From Bacillota bacterium (GTDB taxonomy: Bacteria; Bacillota; Clostridia; Lachnospirales; Lachnospiraceae), in the NCBI GenBank assembly GCA_023441965.1, contig JAEZNB010000038.1, positions 1-64,000 on the forward strand: a stretch of 64,000 nucleotides of DNA, written 5' to 3'. Each line of letters opens with the position of its first letter. Position 1 is the first letter of the stretch. Under the pieces are notes generated by a model, which had not been told where the DNA came from, did no database searches, and worked only from the letters and a program-made list of their open reading frames with translations. Made by a program: the position numbers and the translations under genes. Shown here one piece after another: positions 33,600-43,171 of the stretch.

Positions 33600-35078
33600 T
33601 TATTTTGATAATTTCTCGATGGCGATGCGTATTCTTCTTAAGCTTTCTTCCTTACCGAGAATATTCATAATTTCATATGCACCACCGGGGGTAGACTGCT
33701 TACCGGATACGGCAGTTCTTACAGGCCATAAGCCTTGACCATTCTTGATGCCCTTCTCTCCGATATAGGACATGATGACCTGCTCTATGGCTGCTTCAGA
33801 GTAGTCCGTAAGCTCCTCAAAGCGGGGCAGAAGCTCCTGTAATACCGTGAGGGAGCTCTCCGCATCCGTCTTCATCTTCTTATGGCTATACATCGTGATA
33901 TCATACTCAGGAAGTTCTTCAAAGAAATCAATGATTCCCTTGATATCTACCAGGGTCTCAACCCTTGTCTTCACCAGGGCGGCGATCTTCTTCAGCTCCA
34001 GCTCCTTATGAATGACCTCTTTGATATAAGGAAGGGCCAGTTCATAGAACTTCTCATCCTCCATCGCCTTCAGGTATTCTCCGTTCATCCAGCGCAGCTT
34101 TACCATATCGAATACAGCCGGTGCCTTATTGATATGGCGGTAATCAAATTCTTCAATCAGCTCCTTTAAGGACATGATCTCCTTATTGCTGGAGGAGCTC
34201 CAGCCCAATAAGGCTACAAAATTTACGATAGCCTCCGATACAAAGCCCTGCTCTAACAGATCCTCATAGGAGGAGTGTCCGCTTCTCTTACTGAGCTTCT
34301 TATGCTCTTCATTGGTAATCAGCGGCAAATGAACATAAACCGGCTCCTCCCAGCCAAAATCCTGATATAATCTGGTATATTTGGGAGTGGAGGACAGATA
34401 CTCATTCCCTCTGACCACATGGGTAATCTTCATCAGATGGTCATCCACAACATTGGCGAAATTGTAAGTCGGATAGCCGTCCGATTTGATCAGGATCATA
34501 TCGTCCAGCTCCTCATTCTCTACTGTGATGTCACCGAAGATCACATCATGGAAGGTGGTTGAACCCTCTGTCGGATTGTTCTGCCGGATAACATAAGGTA
34601 TTCCGGCTGCCAATTTCTCTGCAATCTCCTCCTTGGACAGATGGAGACAGTGCTTGTCATAGCGGGTGATTACCTTAGTCTCCTCATCCTCATCCTCCTC
34701 GGAGCTTCCGACTGTGCTCTTTAAGCCGGCCAGCCTCTCCTTGGTGCAGAAGCAGTAATAAGCCGCTCCCTTCTCTACCAGCTGCTTGGCATACTCCAGG
34801 TACATACCGGTAGCCTTACGCTCACTCTGAACATAGGGGCCATAACCGCCGTCCTTATCCGGACCCTCATCATGGATCAGTCCCGTTCCCTCCATGGTCC
34901 GGTAGATAATCTCCAGGGCACCTTCAACATAACGCTCCTGGTCGGTATCTTCTATTCTAAGAATGAAGGTTCCATTCTCATGCTTTGCGATCAAATACTC
35001 ATATAAGGCTGTTCTTAGGTTTCCGACATGCATCCTGCCTGTGGGACTGGGAGCATATCTGGTTCTGATTCCGCTCAT
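33600..35078 (-). CDS. gltX: Glutamate-tRNA ligase
   Basis: 492 residues, the usual length. Class I synthetase with the HIGH-equivalent PSPTGRMHVGNLR (residues 9-21) and KLSKRSG (KMSKS-equivalent, about 250). It charges tRNA-Glu, and probably tRNA-Gln in organisms that use GatCAB. GGAAG precedes the ATG. The zinc-ribbon membrane protein follows it upstream in the same direction, 29 bp away. Confidence 0.96.
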   Translation of the reverse strand: MSGIRTRYAPSPTGRMHVGNLRTALYEYLIAKHENGTFILRIEDTDQERYVEGALEIIYRTMEGTGLIHDEGPDKDGGYGPYVQSERKATGMYLEYAKQLVEKGAAYYCFCTKERLAGLKSTVGSSEEDEDEETKVITRYDKHCLHLSKEEIAEKLAAGIPYVIRQNNPTEGSTTFHDVIFGDITVENEELDDMILIKSDGYPTYNFANVVDDHLMKITHVVRGNEYLSSTPKYTRLYQDFGWEEPVYVHLPLITNEEHKKLSKRSGHSSYEDLLEQGFVSEAIVNFVALLGWSSSSNKEIMSLKELIEEFDYRHINKAPAVFDMVKLRWMNGEYLKAMEDEKFYELALPYIKEVIHKELELKKIAALVKTRVETLVDIKGIIDFFEELPEYDITMYSHKKMKTDAESSLTVLQELLPRFEELTDYSEAAIEQVIMSYIGEKGIKNGQGLWPVRTAVSGKQSTPGGAYEIMNILGKEESLRRIRIAIEKLSK

Positions 35079-35107
35079 CGTATTACTTCCTTTCTTTCTT
35101 TATTTAT

Positions 35108-35563
35108 TTACATACCGTAATATTCTCTTAACTGCCTGATAAATTCACCGCTGTCGATATTTCCCTTCAATAATTCCTGAAAAGCCGGGATCATTAGGGC
35201 ATCCAGCAGCATATAAACGATATACATAAAAAACAGAATGATAAAAATCAAGGTTGCCCTTGCCCAGTTCTTCTTGGTCGCCGATACCTTACTGCTAAAG
35301 GACCATACCAACAGCATAATCGGAAAAAGTAAGGATCCGATGACCGGAATGAAGAAGATCCCATAGGAACCTAAAAAGCTTAGGAAGGTTAAGGGCTTGT
35401 CTTCCTTTTCCTGCACCACTGCAAGCTGCTTCGGAAGAATCGGATTAGGAAGAACCGGATTCACGGCTGCCTGCTGCTGTTGTTCTCGGAAGGAGTGACC
35501 ACAGTACTCACAAAAGTTTGCTTCCTCGTTCCTGATCTGCCTTCCGCAGTTATTACATACCAT
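35108..35563 (-). CDS. Zinc-ribbon membrane protein of unknown function
   Basis: 151 residues from the ATG at 35563, favoured because GAGGTGG lies six bases upstream (a GTG at 35572 would overlap it). The N-terminus is a zinc ribbon, MVCNNCGRQIRN with FCEYCGHSF (two CxxC pairs), followed by a Gln-rich linker and two hydrophobic segments (about 65-95 and 100-130). Similar proteins are common in Clostridia. Probably cotranscribed with gltX; no function can be given. Confidence 0.8.
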   Translation of the reverse strand: MVCNNCGRQIRNEEANFCEYCGHSFREQQQQAAVNPVLPNPILPKQLAVVQEKEDKPLTFLSFLGSYGIFFIPVIGSLLFPIMLLVWSFSSKVSATKKNWARATLIFIILFFMYIVYMLLDALMIPAFQELLKGNIDSGEFIRQLREYYGM

Positions 35564-35788
35564 GATTTCCACCTCTTCTTAGCATTTGTTTCCCATTATA
35601 CCACATCTTTTTTAAAAATCAAATTAGGAATATCGCAAGTCTCATTTAGACCAAGGGGCCGTTTCTTCATAGTAAAAGCCCTTTATACTCCCCTCACTCG
35701 TCAGAAGACACAATACCATGTTTTCTATATCGAATATTATGGGAAATATAAAAGGCCTTATGTATGCTATCAGTCTGTAAATCAGTAA

Positions 35789-37135
35789 TTAGGCTTCGTT
35801 CTTCATTGCCTCGATGGCACTGATCTTCGTTGCCCTTCTTGCCGGGAAATATCCGAAGACGATTCCGACACCTGTGGAGATAGCCAGGGCTAACAGGGGC
35901 AGGTAGGGTGGTATGATCGATATGGTAGCGGAAGTGGCACCGGCTGAATCATACATATAGGTAAATGCACCGGGCATCAGCTTTCCGAAAATCGGCTGTC
36001 CATATTTATTGATCAGGTGGGAGAATACATAGGCAAGGACAACACCGATTACCCCTCCCATGAAGCCGATCAGTCCCGCTTCAAAAAGGAAGAGCTTTTT
36101 GATGTCTCTGATGATACAACCCAGCACCTTCATAATACCGATTTCCTTGGTCCGCTCATAGATCGCCATCACCATCGTGTTCGCGATGCTGATCGCGGAT
36201 ATGAACAAGGATACCAAACCAAGTCCCAGCATAACCAGCTGCAGAGTATCAGAGGCCTCAATGGTAGGCTTCATCATCTGCACATAGCTGAAGGAGGTGA
36301 AGCCCATCTCCCGGATCTTATCCTGTACTTCCTCCACATTTCTCATGGAATCTACTGTCAGCCTGATCTGTTGGTATTCCGACAAGATCTTAATGGCCTT
36401 CTTACGGTCTTCCAGGGACAGGGTATTGCAGTATTTCAGATAGATCTCCTTGAAGTAATTCATGTCCATATAGGTTCTGTCATCATATTCCCAGGACTTG
36501 GTCTCCTCCATCTTGGCAATATTCGTCAGAGGAAGGACAAATTCCTTCTTTCTGCCGCTGGGCATGTATTGCTCAAACTTAAGGGATATCTTATCCTTGG
36601 CCAGATCAATGGTTTTCTGTCCACCTCGCCAATTCATGGGGTCATAAAAGGGATAGGGATGGTTATATCCAAATACGATTGCGGTGTTATCCGCTTCTGT
36701 AGGATACGCCCCCATGGTCAGTCCCGGAAAGCCGAATTCCTCTGCTACACTCATATCAATTGCCGTGATATTGCTCCAACCCCGATACTTTCCCGAAATC
36801 AGGCTGGCAGAGGCACTGATGACCGGGGTGACTGCCTTGACATGGTCCAAGCCCCGAATCTGCTCTACCAATCTGTCATCCAGCTTCTGCTGCTTTGAAC
36901 TGACCCAATTCCCATTTTCATCATAGATATCTCCATAGGTATCTACTGTTACCAGATTCATGCTGCCGTTCTGCATGACCTGGGTTTCATAGTAATTATT
37001 CATCCCATGGCCGATGGAACGCATGATGATAATGAACAGGGTACCGATGACGACACCTAATACGGTTAGGATGGTTCTGACCTTTCTGCGGAAGAGATTC
37101 CGCAGACCCATTTTGATCAGATCACTAATCTTCAT
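35789..37135 (-). CDS. ABC transporter permease (MacB/FtsX family)
   Basis: 448 residues: one N-terminal membrane helix (about 20-42), a ~230-residue extracellular MacB periplasmic-core domain, and three C-terminal helices (about 285-315, 330-365, 410-435) with the FtsX signature MAIYERTKEIGIMKVLG and a closing PARRATKISAIEAMKNE. The ATG at 37135 is chosen because GGA lies 10 bases upstream; a TTG at 37144 is too close. It overlaps the preceding gene by 11 bases. Fourth gene of the ABC operon. Such systems work in export or envelope-stress mechanotransmission. Confidence 0.9.
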   Translation of the reverse strand: MKISDLIKMGLRNLFRRKVRTILTVLGVVIGTLFIIIMRSIGHGMNNYYETQVMQNGSMNLVTVDTYGDIYDENGNWVSSKQQKLDDRLVEQIRGLDHVKAVTPVISASASLISGKYRGWSNITAIDMSVAEEFGFPGLTMGAYPTEADNTAIVFGYNHPYPFYDPMNWRGGQKTIDLAKDKISLKFEQYMPSGRKKEFVLPLTNIAKMEETKSWEYDDRTYMDMNYFKEIYLKYCNTLSLEDRKKAIKILSEYQQIRLTVDSMRNVEEVQDKIREMGFTSFSYVQMMKPTIEASDTLQLVMLGLGLVSLFISAISIANTMVMAIYERTKEIGIMKVLGCIIRDIKKLFLFEAGLIGFMGGVIGVVLAYVFSHLINKYGQPIFGKLMPGAFTYMYDSAGATSATISIIPPYLPLLALAISTGVGIVFGYFPARRATKISAIEAMKNEA

Positions 37136-37676
37136 ATAGCTCAATTCCTTTTTTGATTTTTCTGCGGGCTAATAATGCACCTAATACCATACTGATCAGC
37201 AGAACCCCTGCCGAGATGCCAATCACAAAGGGCCAGGAGGATAATAAGGGGTCCTTGACCTGTGCCATTCCTGTCTCCATAACAGGGTCCATATACATAT
37301 CCCCGTCTTTGCCGATAAATCCTCCGTCCATAATTGGTGCCGGCTCTGAAATTACCATTGTATCTGTCATATTCGTAATTACACCATCCTCTGCTGTGGA
37401 CGCCTCGACCGGCGCCACTTCTCCTGCTTCCTCCGCAGCGATTGCTTCCTCGCTTACGACCGTATCCTCCGGTACCACTGTCTCCGCAGCCTCTGTATCT
37501 GCTGCAGCCTGCTCCTCTTTTGCAACCGGGACTTTATCTTCCTTAGCTACACTGGCCGCCACATCCCGGCTTACTGTACTTTTCGCCCTGGCGTCAGAGG
37601 AAATCTTACTCTTAAACTCCTTTTCACTGACAGCCGTTGCTGTCTGTGTGCTTGTATTCATAACGAAATCCCTCAT
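37125..37676 (-). CDS. Single-pass Ala/Glu-rich membrane protein of the ABC operon
   Basis: 183 residues. No N-terminal signal; a long low-complexity Ala/Glu/Val/Thr region (about 20-100), a Met/Asp/Gly-rich stretch and one transmembrane helix near the C-terminus (about 145-168) followed by RRKIKKGIELYED, so the N-terminal part is probably extracytoplasmic. GGAGG precedes the ATG. It lies between the CARDB protein and the permease and overlaps the latter, so it is likely part of the same complex. No homologous family recognised. Confidence 0.7.
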   Translation of the reverse strand: MRDFVMNTSTQTATAVSEKEFKSKISSDARAKSTVSRDVAASVAKEDKVPVAKEEQAAADTEAAETVVPEDTVVSEEAIAAEEAGEVAPVEASTAEDGVITNMTDTMVISEPAPIMDGGFIGKDGDMYMDPVMETGMAQVKDPLLSSWPFVIGISAGVLLISMVLGALLARRKIKKGIELYED

Positions 37677-37697
37677 TGAGAACCTCCATATATTACT

Positions 37698-40172
37698 TTA
37701 ATATTTCGCTTCTTCCCTCTTTTGAAGCTTTCTTCTGTACACTGTGATAATTGTCTTTCTTGTTACGGGAAGGAATATCACGAAGATCAGTATCTGGAGG
37801 ACGATAAACATCCAGGGCTTCAAAATCTCCTTCTTGGCCTGTGGCACATTCGGATTAAAGACATCCATTCCTCCGTCACCCATATCAAATCCGGGATCAA
37901 AAATCTGTGCCCCGCTCACAAATGTCTCAAATTCTTTCAGATAGTCCACCTTATCACCGTTACTATCCTCATAAGTAATTCTTAAGATACCCTTTGCCAT
38001 GCCTTCCATGTTGGGAGTTACCTCGAATTCCTCATACCTGGAGGTTCCCTCCGGAACAGTACCTAAGAAATACATATTACCGTCCGCCTTGGAAAAGTCC
38101 CCTTCCACGGTTGCAACAACATTATTCAGAGGGGATCTGCCCATATTATAGAACTCAAAGGAGAGGAAGGCAGATGATCCCACGGACACGTTACCGTCAA
38201 AGGAATAAATATTCACATAATCTACGACAGGTCTTGCATTTTCTACTGCCTGGAGGGTCAGCTCATTGTTTCTGGTATAACCCTCATCGCTGTTTTCCTT
38301 AGGTTTATAGCCATCGAATTCATACTCCAAAACAACCAGAATCTTATAGGCTCCTGTCTTTGTATCAGACTTTACCTTCATCTCTAAGGTCTTCTGAACT
38401 GTCTCACCGGGTGCGATTTTTTCGATAAAGAAGCTGTTGCTTCCTCCTGTCGGAGCAAAAATCTCTTCTGCCTGCGTATCCGGCTTCTTAATCGTTACCG
38501 TAATATTCTTCGCACTGACAGAGGAATGTGTATTCGTTATATCAAAGGAAAAATTAAAGGTAGAGCCTGCCATAAGCTGCTCCTGATCAGCAAAATACTG
38601 GCTGATAATCAGCTTCGGTATACTGACGCTGTCTTCGACTACGGTATTCTGAACATTCAGCACCGGTATTCTAACCGAGTCTGCTACACCGCCCTTGTAG
38701 CTGTACTTCAGATCTACATAATTGAGTCCTTCCGGGATATCCTCCGATACCTTCAGAGGTATGGTAAATGCTTTGCTTTCGCCTGCCTTCAGAAGCTCTA
38801 TATAGAGGTAGGGATCTGTATTGACCGGGATAAATGTTTTACCGGTGAGACCCTCTAGGGCAAGCTTCAGCTCCTTGATGTCTGTATTACCCTTATTCTC
38901 CAGTTCAAAGGAAACCTTCAGATCCCCACCGGCTACGGGCTTCGCAGGAGTCTGACTTACATTCTTGATAATGATGGAGGTCTCCTCCTTTGCAGGCTCC
39001 TCTTCCTCTTCCTTCGCAGCAACCTTCAGGTAAAGCGTCTTGGTCTGTGAGTAAGTAACGCCTTGGGCATCCGTATAGGCTATTTTTAATGTTAACTTGT
39101 TCAGTTTTCCTGATGCTCCTTCGCCAAGGATAAGGGGAAGCTCCAGATTCTTGGAACCGGCCTGGTCTAAGTTGCCAATCTTAATGAAATCACTGTAATA
39201 GTTCTTTACCATATTTTCAGTTTCTGCATTCTCAAGGGTCACCTTTAGATCCTTTGCCCTAGCATCACCGGTATTGCTAAGCACAGCCTTAAGAACAAAT
39301 TCATCCCCGGGCTTCATATCTTTCGGATAATCGATATTATCAATTTCAATATAGGGTGCCTGAGAATTAACGCCTCGTATATTCACATAGATCTGATAGG
39401 CAGAGGTTTTCGCATTACCTTCTGCATCCTTGTAACTGAAATTCACAGTCAGCGTCTTTATGCCTTCTTTCGTGCTGTCAAGGATCGTTACGGGAAGCTT
39501 CACAGAGCTTCTCCCACCCGGCGCAATATCTCCCAGCTTCATATTATCAGCTGTATAGTTCTTTATGATTCCGCTGTCTCCGTAGTTTATGCTGTAGTAA
39601 GCATTATAAGCAGTAATCTCTCCTTCGTTTTTCACATAGAAGGACAGATCGATTGCTTCTCCCGGATAACTGTTGTTATAGTCCAAGCCGCTGACAGTCA
39701 GCTGGGCAGGAGCCTTCTCTTCCAATATCTTAAATATCAGCCCCAGAGAAGAACTGCAGGGGGTTTCATCAAAAAGCTTGCCTTCAACAATCATGGAAAT
39801 GGGATAGGTCTTTATCGTAGCCGTATCCTTCACAGCTACGTCAAACTCCGCATAGGTTTTTACCGTAGTATTGATATGATTTGCCAGCTCACCAAACTCT
39901 GTTTTGAGTGCCAGATTAGAATAAACAAAGGGTGAATTTTCATTCTCATCCCTTACCTTCAGCTTAGGATTAAAAATAAAATTACCTGATGCCTTAAAGG
40001 GTATCCGCATATGAACTGTCTCACCGGGTTTCAGGACATAGGTGGTATCTCCATCCTCTGTTACTGCAAGCGCAGGTCCCTCATCGGCTTTTGCTATGTA
40101 TAGATCTCCTATCATTCCCGTTGCGAGCATACATATGGTCAGTATCGCAACTACTAATCTCTTCATCTTCAT
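37698..40172 (-). CDS. CARDB/NEW3-type repeat surface protein of the ABC operon
   Basis: 824 residues: signal peptide (about 1-29), then at least five immunoglobulin-like CARDB/alpha-galactosidase-NEW3 repeats. Each shows the pattern of a PG(D/E)...F.V.NTG or NEG strand and an IAPG/LKAG turn (for example around 175, 290, 420, 560 and 665), and there is a C-terminal membrane helix (about 785-808) with a basic tail. It resembles the COG1361 S-layer-like proteins coupled with MacB-type ABC systems. Role probably as an extracellular scaffold or ligand-capturing arm. Start supported by AGAGGGAGC. Confidence 0.82.
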   Translation of the reverse strand: MKMKRLVVAILTICMLATGMIGDLYIAKADEGPALAVTEDGDTTYVLKPGETVHMRIPFKASGNFIFNPKLKVRDENENSPFVYSNLALKTEFGELANHINTTVKTYAEFDVAVKDTATIKTYPISMIVEGKLFDETPCSSSLGLIFKILEEKAPAQLTVSGLDYNNSYPGEAIDLSFYVKNEGEITAYNAYYSINYGDSGIIKNYTADNMKLGDIAPGGRSSVKLPVTILDSTKEGIKTLTVNFSYKDAEGNAKTSAYQIYVNIRGVNSQAPYIEIDNIDYPKDMKPGDEFVLKAVLSNTGDARAKDLKVTLENAETENMVKNYYSDFIKIGNLDQAGSKNLELPLILGEGASGKLNKLTLKIAYTDAQGVTYSQTKTLYLKVAAKEEEEEPAKEETSIIIKNVSQTPAKPVAGGDLKVSFELENKGNTDIKELKLALEGLTGKTFIPVNTDPYLYIELLKAGESKAFTIPLKVSEDIPEGLNYVDLKYSYKGGVADSVRIPVLNVQNTVVEDSVSIPKLIISQYFADQEQLMAGSTFNFSFDITNTHSSVSAKNITVTIKKPDTQAEEIFAPTGGSNSFFIEKIAPGETVQKTLEMKVKSDTKTGAYKILVVLEYEFDGYKPKENSDEGYTRNNELTLQAVENARPVVDYVNIYSFDGNVSVGSSAFLSFEFYNMGRSPLNNVVATVEGDFSKADGNMYFLGTVPEGTSRYEEFEVTPNMEGMAKGILRITYEDSNGDKVDYLKEFETFVSGAQIFDPGFDMGDGGMDVFNPNVPQAKKEILKPWMFIVLQILIFVIFLPVTRKTIITVYRRKLQKREEAKY

Positions 40173-40224
40173 TCTTGCTCCCTCTGCTTCCTATAAAATA
40201 ATATTTCAGTATCCGATCCGGTTA

Positions 40225-41103
40225 TCAGGATATTTCCTTCTCAAGCAGCTCCTCCTTGAGGGGTTGCTCCTCCTTGAGAGGTTGCTCCTCCTGGGGAGAT
40301 TGTTCCTCTTGGTAAGCCAGCTCCTCCCGGGAAGCTTGCTCTTCCTGGGATTCTTGCTCCGCCCGGGAAACCTGTTCCTCCGGATCAGGATCTTCCTCCT
40401 GCTTTCTCACATATTCTATCTCTTCAATCTTACCATCGAAGATATGGATAATCCGATCCGCATATTCCGTGAGTCTCTTATCATGAGTTACCATGACGAT
40501 GGTCTGGTGTTTGGCTTCAGCCATGGATTTAATCAGATCCATAACCTCCTTGGAGGTCTTGGAATCCAGGTTACCGGTCGGTTCATCGGCGAATACAATC
40601 TCGGGATCACTTACAAAGGCCCTCGCGATACCGACTCTCTGCTGCTGACCACCGCTCATCTGCTTGGGCTTATGCTTCAGTCTCGCTCCCAGCCCTACCT
40701 TCTTAAGCATTTCCCTGGCCAGCCGCTTCCTCTTCCTTGCACCGATATGCTTGAATATCAGGGGAAGCTCCACATTCTCTAAGGCAGTCATGGAATTCAT
40801 CAGGTTATAGGATTGAAATACAAAGCCCAGATAATTCTGCCGGAACTTTGCCAGACTTTTCTCGCTCATTTTATGTATATGTCTTCCTTTTATGATAATC
40901 TGGCCACCGGAAATCTTCTCTATCCCAGCCATCAGATTCAGCAGGGTCGATTTACCGGAACCGGACGCACCATAAAGGCAGCAGAACTCACCCTTTTTAA
41001 TGGTGAAGCTGACATCGTCCACGGCACAGATCCGTTCATTTCCCATCCGGTAGATCTTCTTCACATTTTTAAGTTCAATGATATTCTCTTCCTTATTCTT
41101 CAT
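40225..41103 (-). CDS. ABC transporter ATP-binding protein (MacB/LolD type) with acidic repeat tail
   Basis: 292 residues. Walker A is GASGSGKST (about 45), Q-loop FVFQSYNLMNSMTALENV, signature MSGGQQQRVGIARAF, Walker B VFADEPTGNLDS, and H-loop MVTHD. Residues after about 235 form an unusual Glu/Gln-rich tail made of short EEQ.SREE or EEQPLKEE repeats. It powers the adjacent FtsX-like permease. GAAGGTG before the ATG. First gene of a four-gene operon. Confidence 0.93.
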   Translation of the reverse strand: MKNKEENIIELKNVKKIYRMGNERICAVDDVSFTIKKGEFCCLYGASGSGKSTLLNLMAGIEKISGGQIIIKGRHIHKMSEKSLAKFRQNYLGFVFQSYNLMNSMTALENVELPLIFKHIGARKRKRLAREMLKKVGLGARLKHKPKQMSGGQQQRVGIARAFVSDPEIVFADEPTGNLDSKTSKEVMDLIKSMAEAKHQTIVMVTHDKRLTEYADRIIHIFDGKIEEIEYVRKQEEDPDPEEQVSRAEQESQEEQASREELAYQEEQSPQEEQPLKEEQPLKEELLEKEIS

Positions 41104-41235
41104 TCAGCACCTTCTCTGCTCATATAAGTCGAATCACCTCAGCTGGTGAGCTCCTCTCCCCACCATGCTACACTATAATTATTAAGTATTGACTAACTAT
41201 TTTCTTAAGATTTTCTTACGCTATGTTAAATATTA

Positions 41236-42450
41236 TTAAAGGCTGTCAGCTTTATCGTTTTCGGTCTGGAGCCCAGGGTTGGCTCCTTCCTTTTTGGCCA
41301 TTCTGTTATCGATAAAGCGGACAAATACCAGCTTCACATAAGCACCCACCGGAACTGCCAGCAGCATCCCAAGGAAGCCTCCGATTGCACTTCCAAAGAT
41401 CAGGGAGATGATGATGACCAAGGGGTGGATCTTGATCGACCGGCTAAGAAGCTTGGGTCCGATCATATTTCCATCAATAAATTGGATCACAGCCAGTGCC
41501 AGAATGGATACGAAGAGAACCCGCGTCTCTCCATTGATCAGGCACACGACTGTGGTACCGATATAGGCAATAATCGGACCGAAGTAAGGGATCAGATTGC
41601 CGATTCCCGCCAGGATTCCGATTACAATCGCAAAATTAACACCGGTAATGGATAAGGTCAGACTGATCAGAATCATCATGACAAAGGCATCCGTCAGCTG
41701 TCCTCTGATATAGCCTGAGAAAACCTGATCCAGATCACGGATGACCGAAACGGTCTTTTTGTTAAAGCTTTCCGGAAAAAGTGCCTTCCAGACCCTACGG
41801 ACATATTCCATAAACATTCTTCCGTCGATCATAAAGTAAAAACCGATGATAAAGCTGAAGATGATCGTGGTCAGATAGCTTGAGATATTGGTCAGGGAGT
41901 TCACGGTTCCCTTCACGAAATTCAGCAGGGAACTCATAATATATTCCGTCGCATCCTTCACATATTCCTCCAGTTCCTCGGACCGGATCTCCAGGTTCCC
42001 CAGCTTACTTTTGATGGAGTTATAGAAGCCTTCGAAGCTATCCAGAAATTCTTCGCCCAACCGGATAATATCATCAAAATTAGCCAGCCGCAGCTGTCTG
42101 GTCACACTATAGACCAGCATGGTAATCAGCCCTACTATGGCTATAAAGAGAAGGGCGACGGACAGTACTGCGGATATGGTTCTGGGCCGCTTGATTTTTT
42201 TAAGGATTTTGGTTTTTCTGATTTTTCTTTCAAACAGACTGACCACCGGGTCCATGAGATATGCAAATACATAGCCCAGGATCACCGGCTTAATCACCCG
42301 CAGAATCCATCCGATGCCATTCATAAATTTTCGCGCCAGCAAAGGGGCATTGTCCGCAATTAAGGACAGACAATAAATGATGACACAGGTGATGATTACA
42401 TATAAGGATATCTGAGCATATTTTCTGTTGAACTTATCCCTCCAATTCAT
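41236..42450 (-). CDS. AI-2E family (PerM/TqsA-like) permease
   Basis: 404 residues with about eight membrane helices and the family's C-terminal core (GNLIPYFGPIIAYIGTTVV around 290, then FIDGNMIGPKLLSRSIKIHPLVIIISL). Homologues export autoinducer-2 or act as Na+/Li+ antiporters; the actual substrate is not predictable. Starts 10 bp after the cytidylate-kinase-like gene, likely the same operon. Confidence 0.88.
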   Translation of the reverse strand: MNWRDKFNRKYAQISLYVIITCVIIYCLSLIADNAPLLARKFMNGIGWILRVIKPVILGYVFAYLMDPVVSLFERKIRKTKILKKIKRPRTISAVLSVALLFIAIVGLITMLVYSVTRQLRLANFDDIIRLGEEFLDSFEGFYNSIKSKLGNLEIRSEELEEYVKDATEYIMSSLLNFVKGTVNSLTNISSYLTTIIFSFIIGFYFMIDGRMFMEYVRRVWKALFPESFNKKTVSVIRDLDQVFSGYIRGQLTDAFVMMILISLTLSITGVNFAIVIGILAGIGNLIPYFGPIIAYIGTTVVCLINGETRVLFVSILALAVIQFIDGNMIGPKLLSRSIKIHPLVIIISLIFGSAIGGFLGMLLAVPVGAYVKLVFVRFIDNRMAKKEGANPGLQTENDKADSL

Positions 42451-42459
42451 ACTTGACCG

Positions 42460-43080
42460 CTAGCCCCTTTCTCCATATTCCAGGAAGCCTGCGATCAGCT
42501 GAACTGCGTTATCGATACCGACGTAGTCGCTCTTGATGGAAAGGTGGTAGTTCTCAGCTCTTCCCCATTTCTCGCTGGCGTGATAGTTATAGTAATTTGC
42601 CCTTCGTTTATCTGTCTTCAGGATCTCATCCTCTGCCTTATTCTCAGGAAGCTGATATAGGCGGACTGCCCTATCCTTCCGGAAGGAAAGGTCTGCCCAT
42701 ATAAAGACATGCACCACTTGGGGATGGTCCCTAAGAATGTAATCGGCACATCTGCCGACAATGACGCAGGGTCCCTCCTTTGCCACCTTCCGTATCACAT
42801 TGGATTGGGCCAGATAGATCTGGTCATCCAGAGACAGGTGGGTAAAACCGATTTCCTGATTTCCATAAGCATTCATACCCATGGCGATCGAATACAGGAG
42901 GCTGTTGCTCGCCTTCTTCTCCGCATTCTCAAACACACTTTCCGAGAAGCCGCTCTCCTTCGCTGCCCGTGTGATGATCTCCTTATCGTAAAATGGAATC
43001 CCCAGCTTCTTTGCCAGCTTCTCACCGATTTCTCTGCCGCCGCTGCCAAACTGTCTGCTGATGGTGATAATTTTATTCAT
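42460..43080 (-). CDS. Cytidylate kinase-like family protein
   Basis: 206 residues from the ATG at 43080, fixed by GGAGTGA eight bases upstream. P-loop ISRQFGSGGREIGEKLAKKLG (about 6-26) and a central VIVGRCADYIL match the Cytidylate_kin2/AAA_26 family found in Clostridia, distinct from Cmk. The GSGG loop replaces the usual GxGKS/T, so canonical nucleotide-kinase activity is uncertain. No clear function; it precedes the AI-2E-type permease. Confidence 0.85.
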   Translation of the reverse strand: MNKIITISRQFGSGGREIGEKLAKKLGIPFYDKEIITRAAKESGFSESVFENAEKKASNSLLYSIAMGMNAYGNQEIGFTHLSLDDQIYLAQSNVIRKVAKEGPCVIVGRCADYILRDHPQVVHVFIWADLSFRKDRAVRLYQLPENKAEDEILKTDKRRANYYNYHASEKWGRAENYHLSIKSDYVGIDNAVQLIAGFLEYGERG

Positions 43081-43171
43081 ATTGGTCACTCCATTCATTT
43101 CTGATGATTATGCTTCCATATAAGTATACCACAGAAGAAGGTAAGTAAGAAGCGTTTTTTCCTGTATTTGT

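Noticed and set aside
35640..35690. GGGGCCGTTTCTTCATAG similar to the acetyltransferase-flanking repeats
   Set aside because: Only partly matching and without a clear partner arm; kept only as a note.
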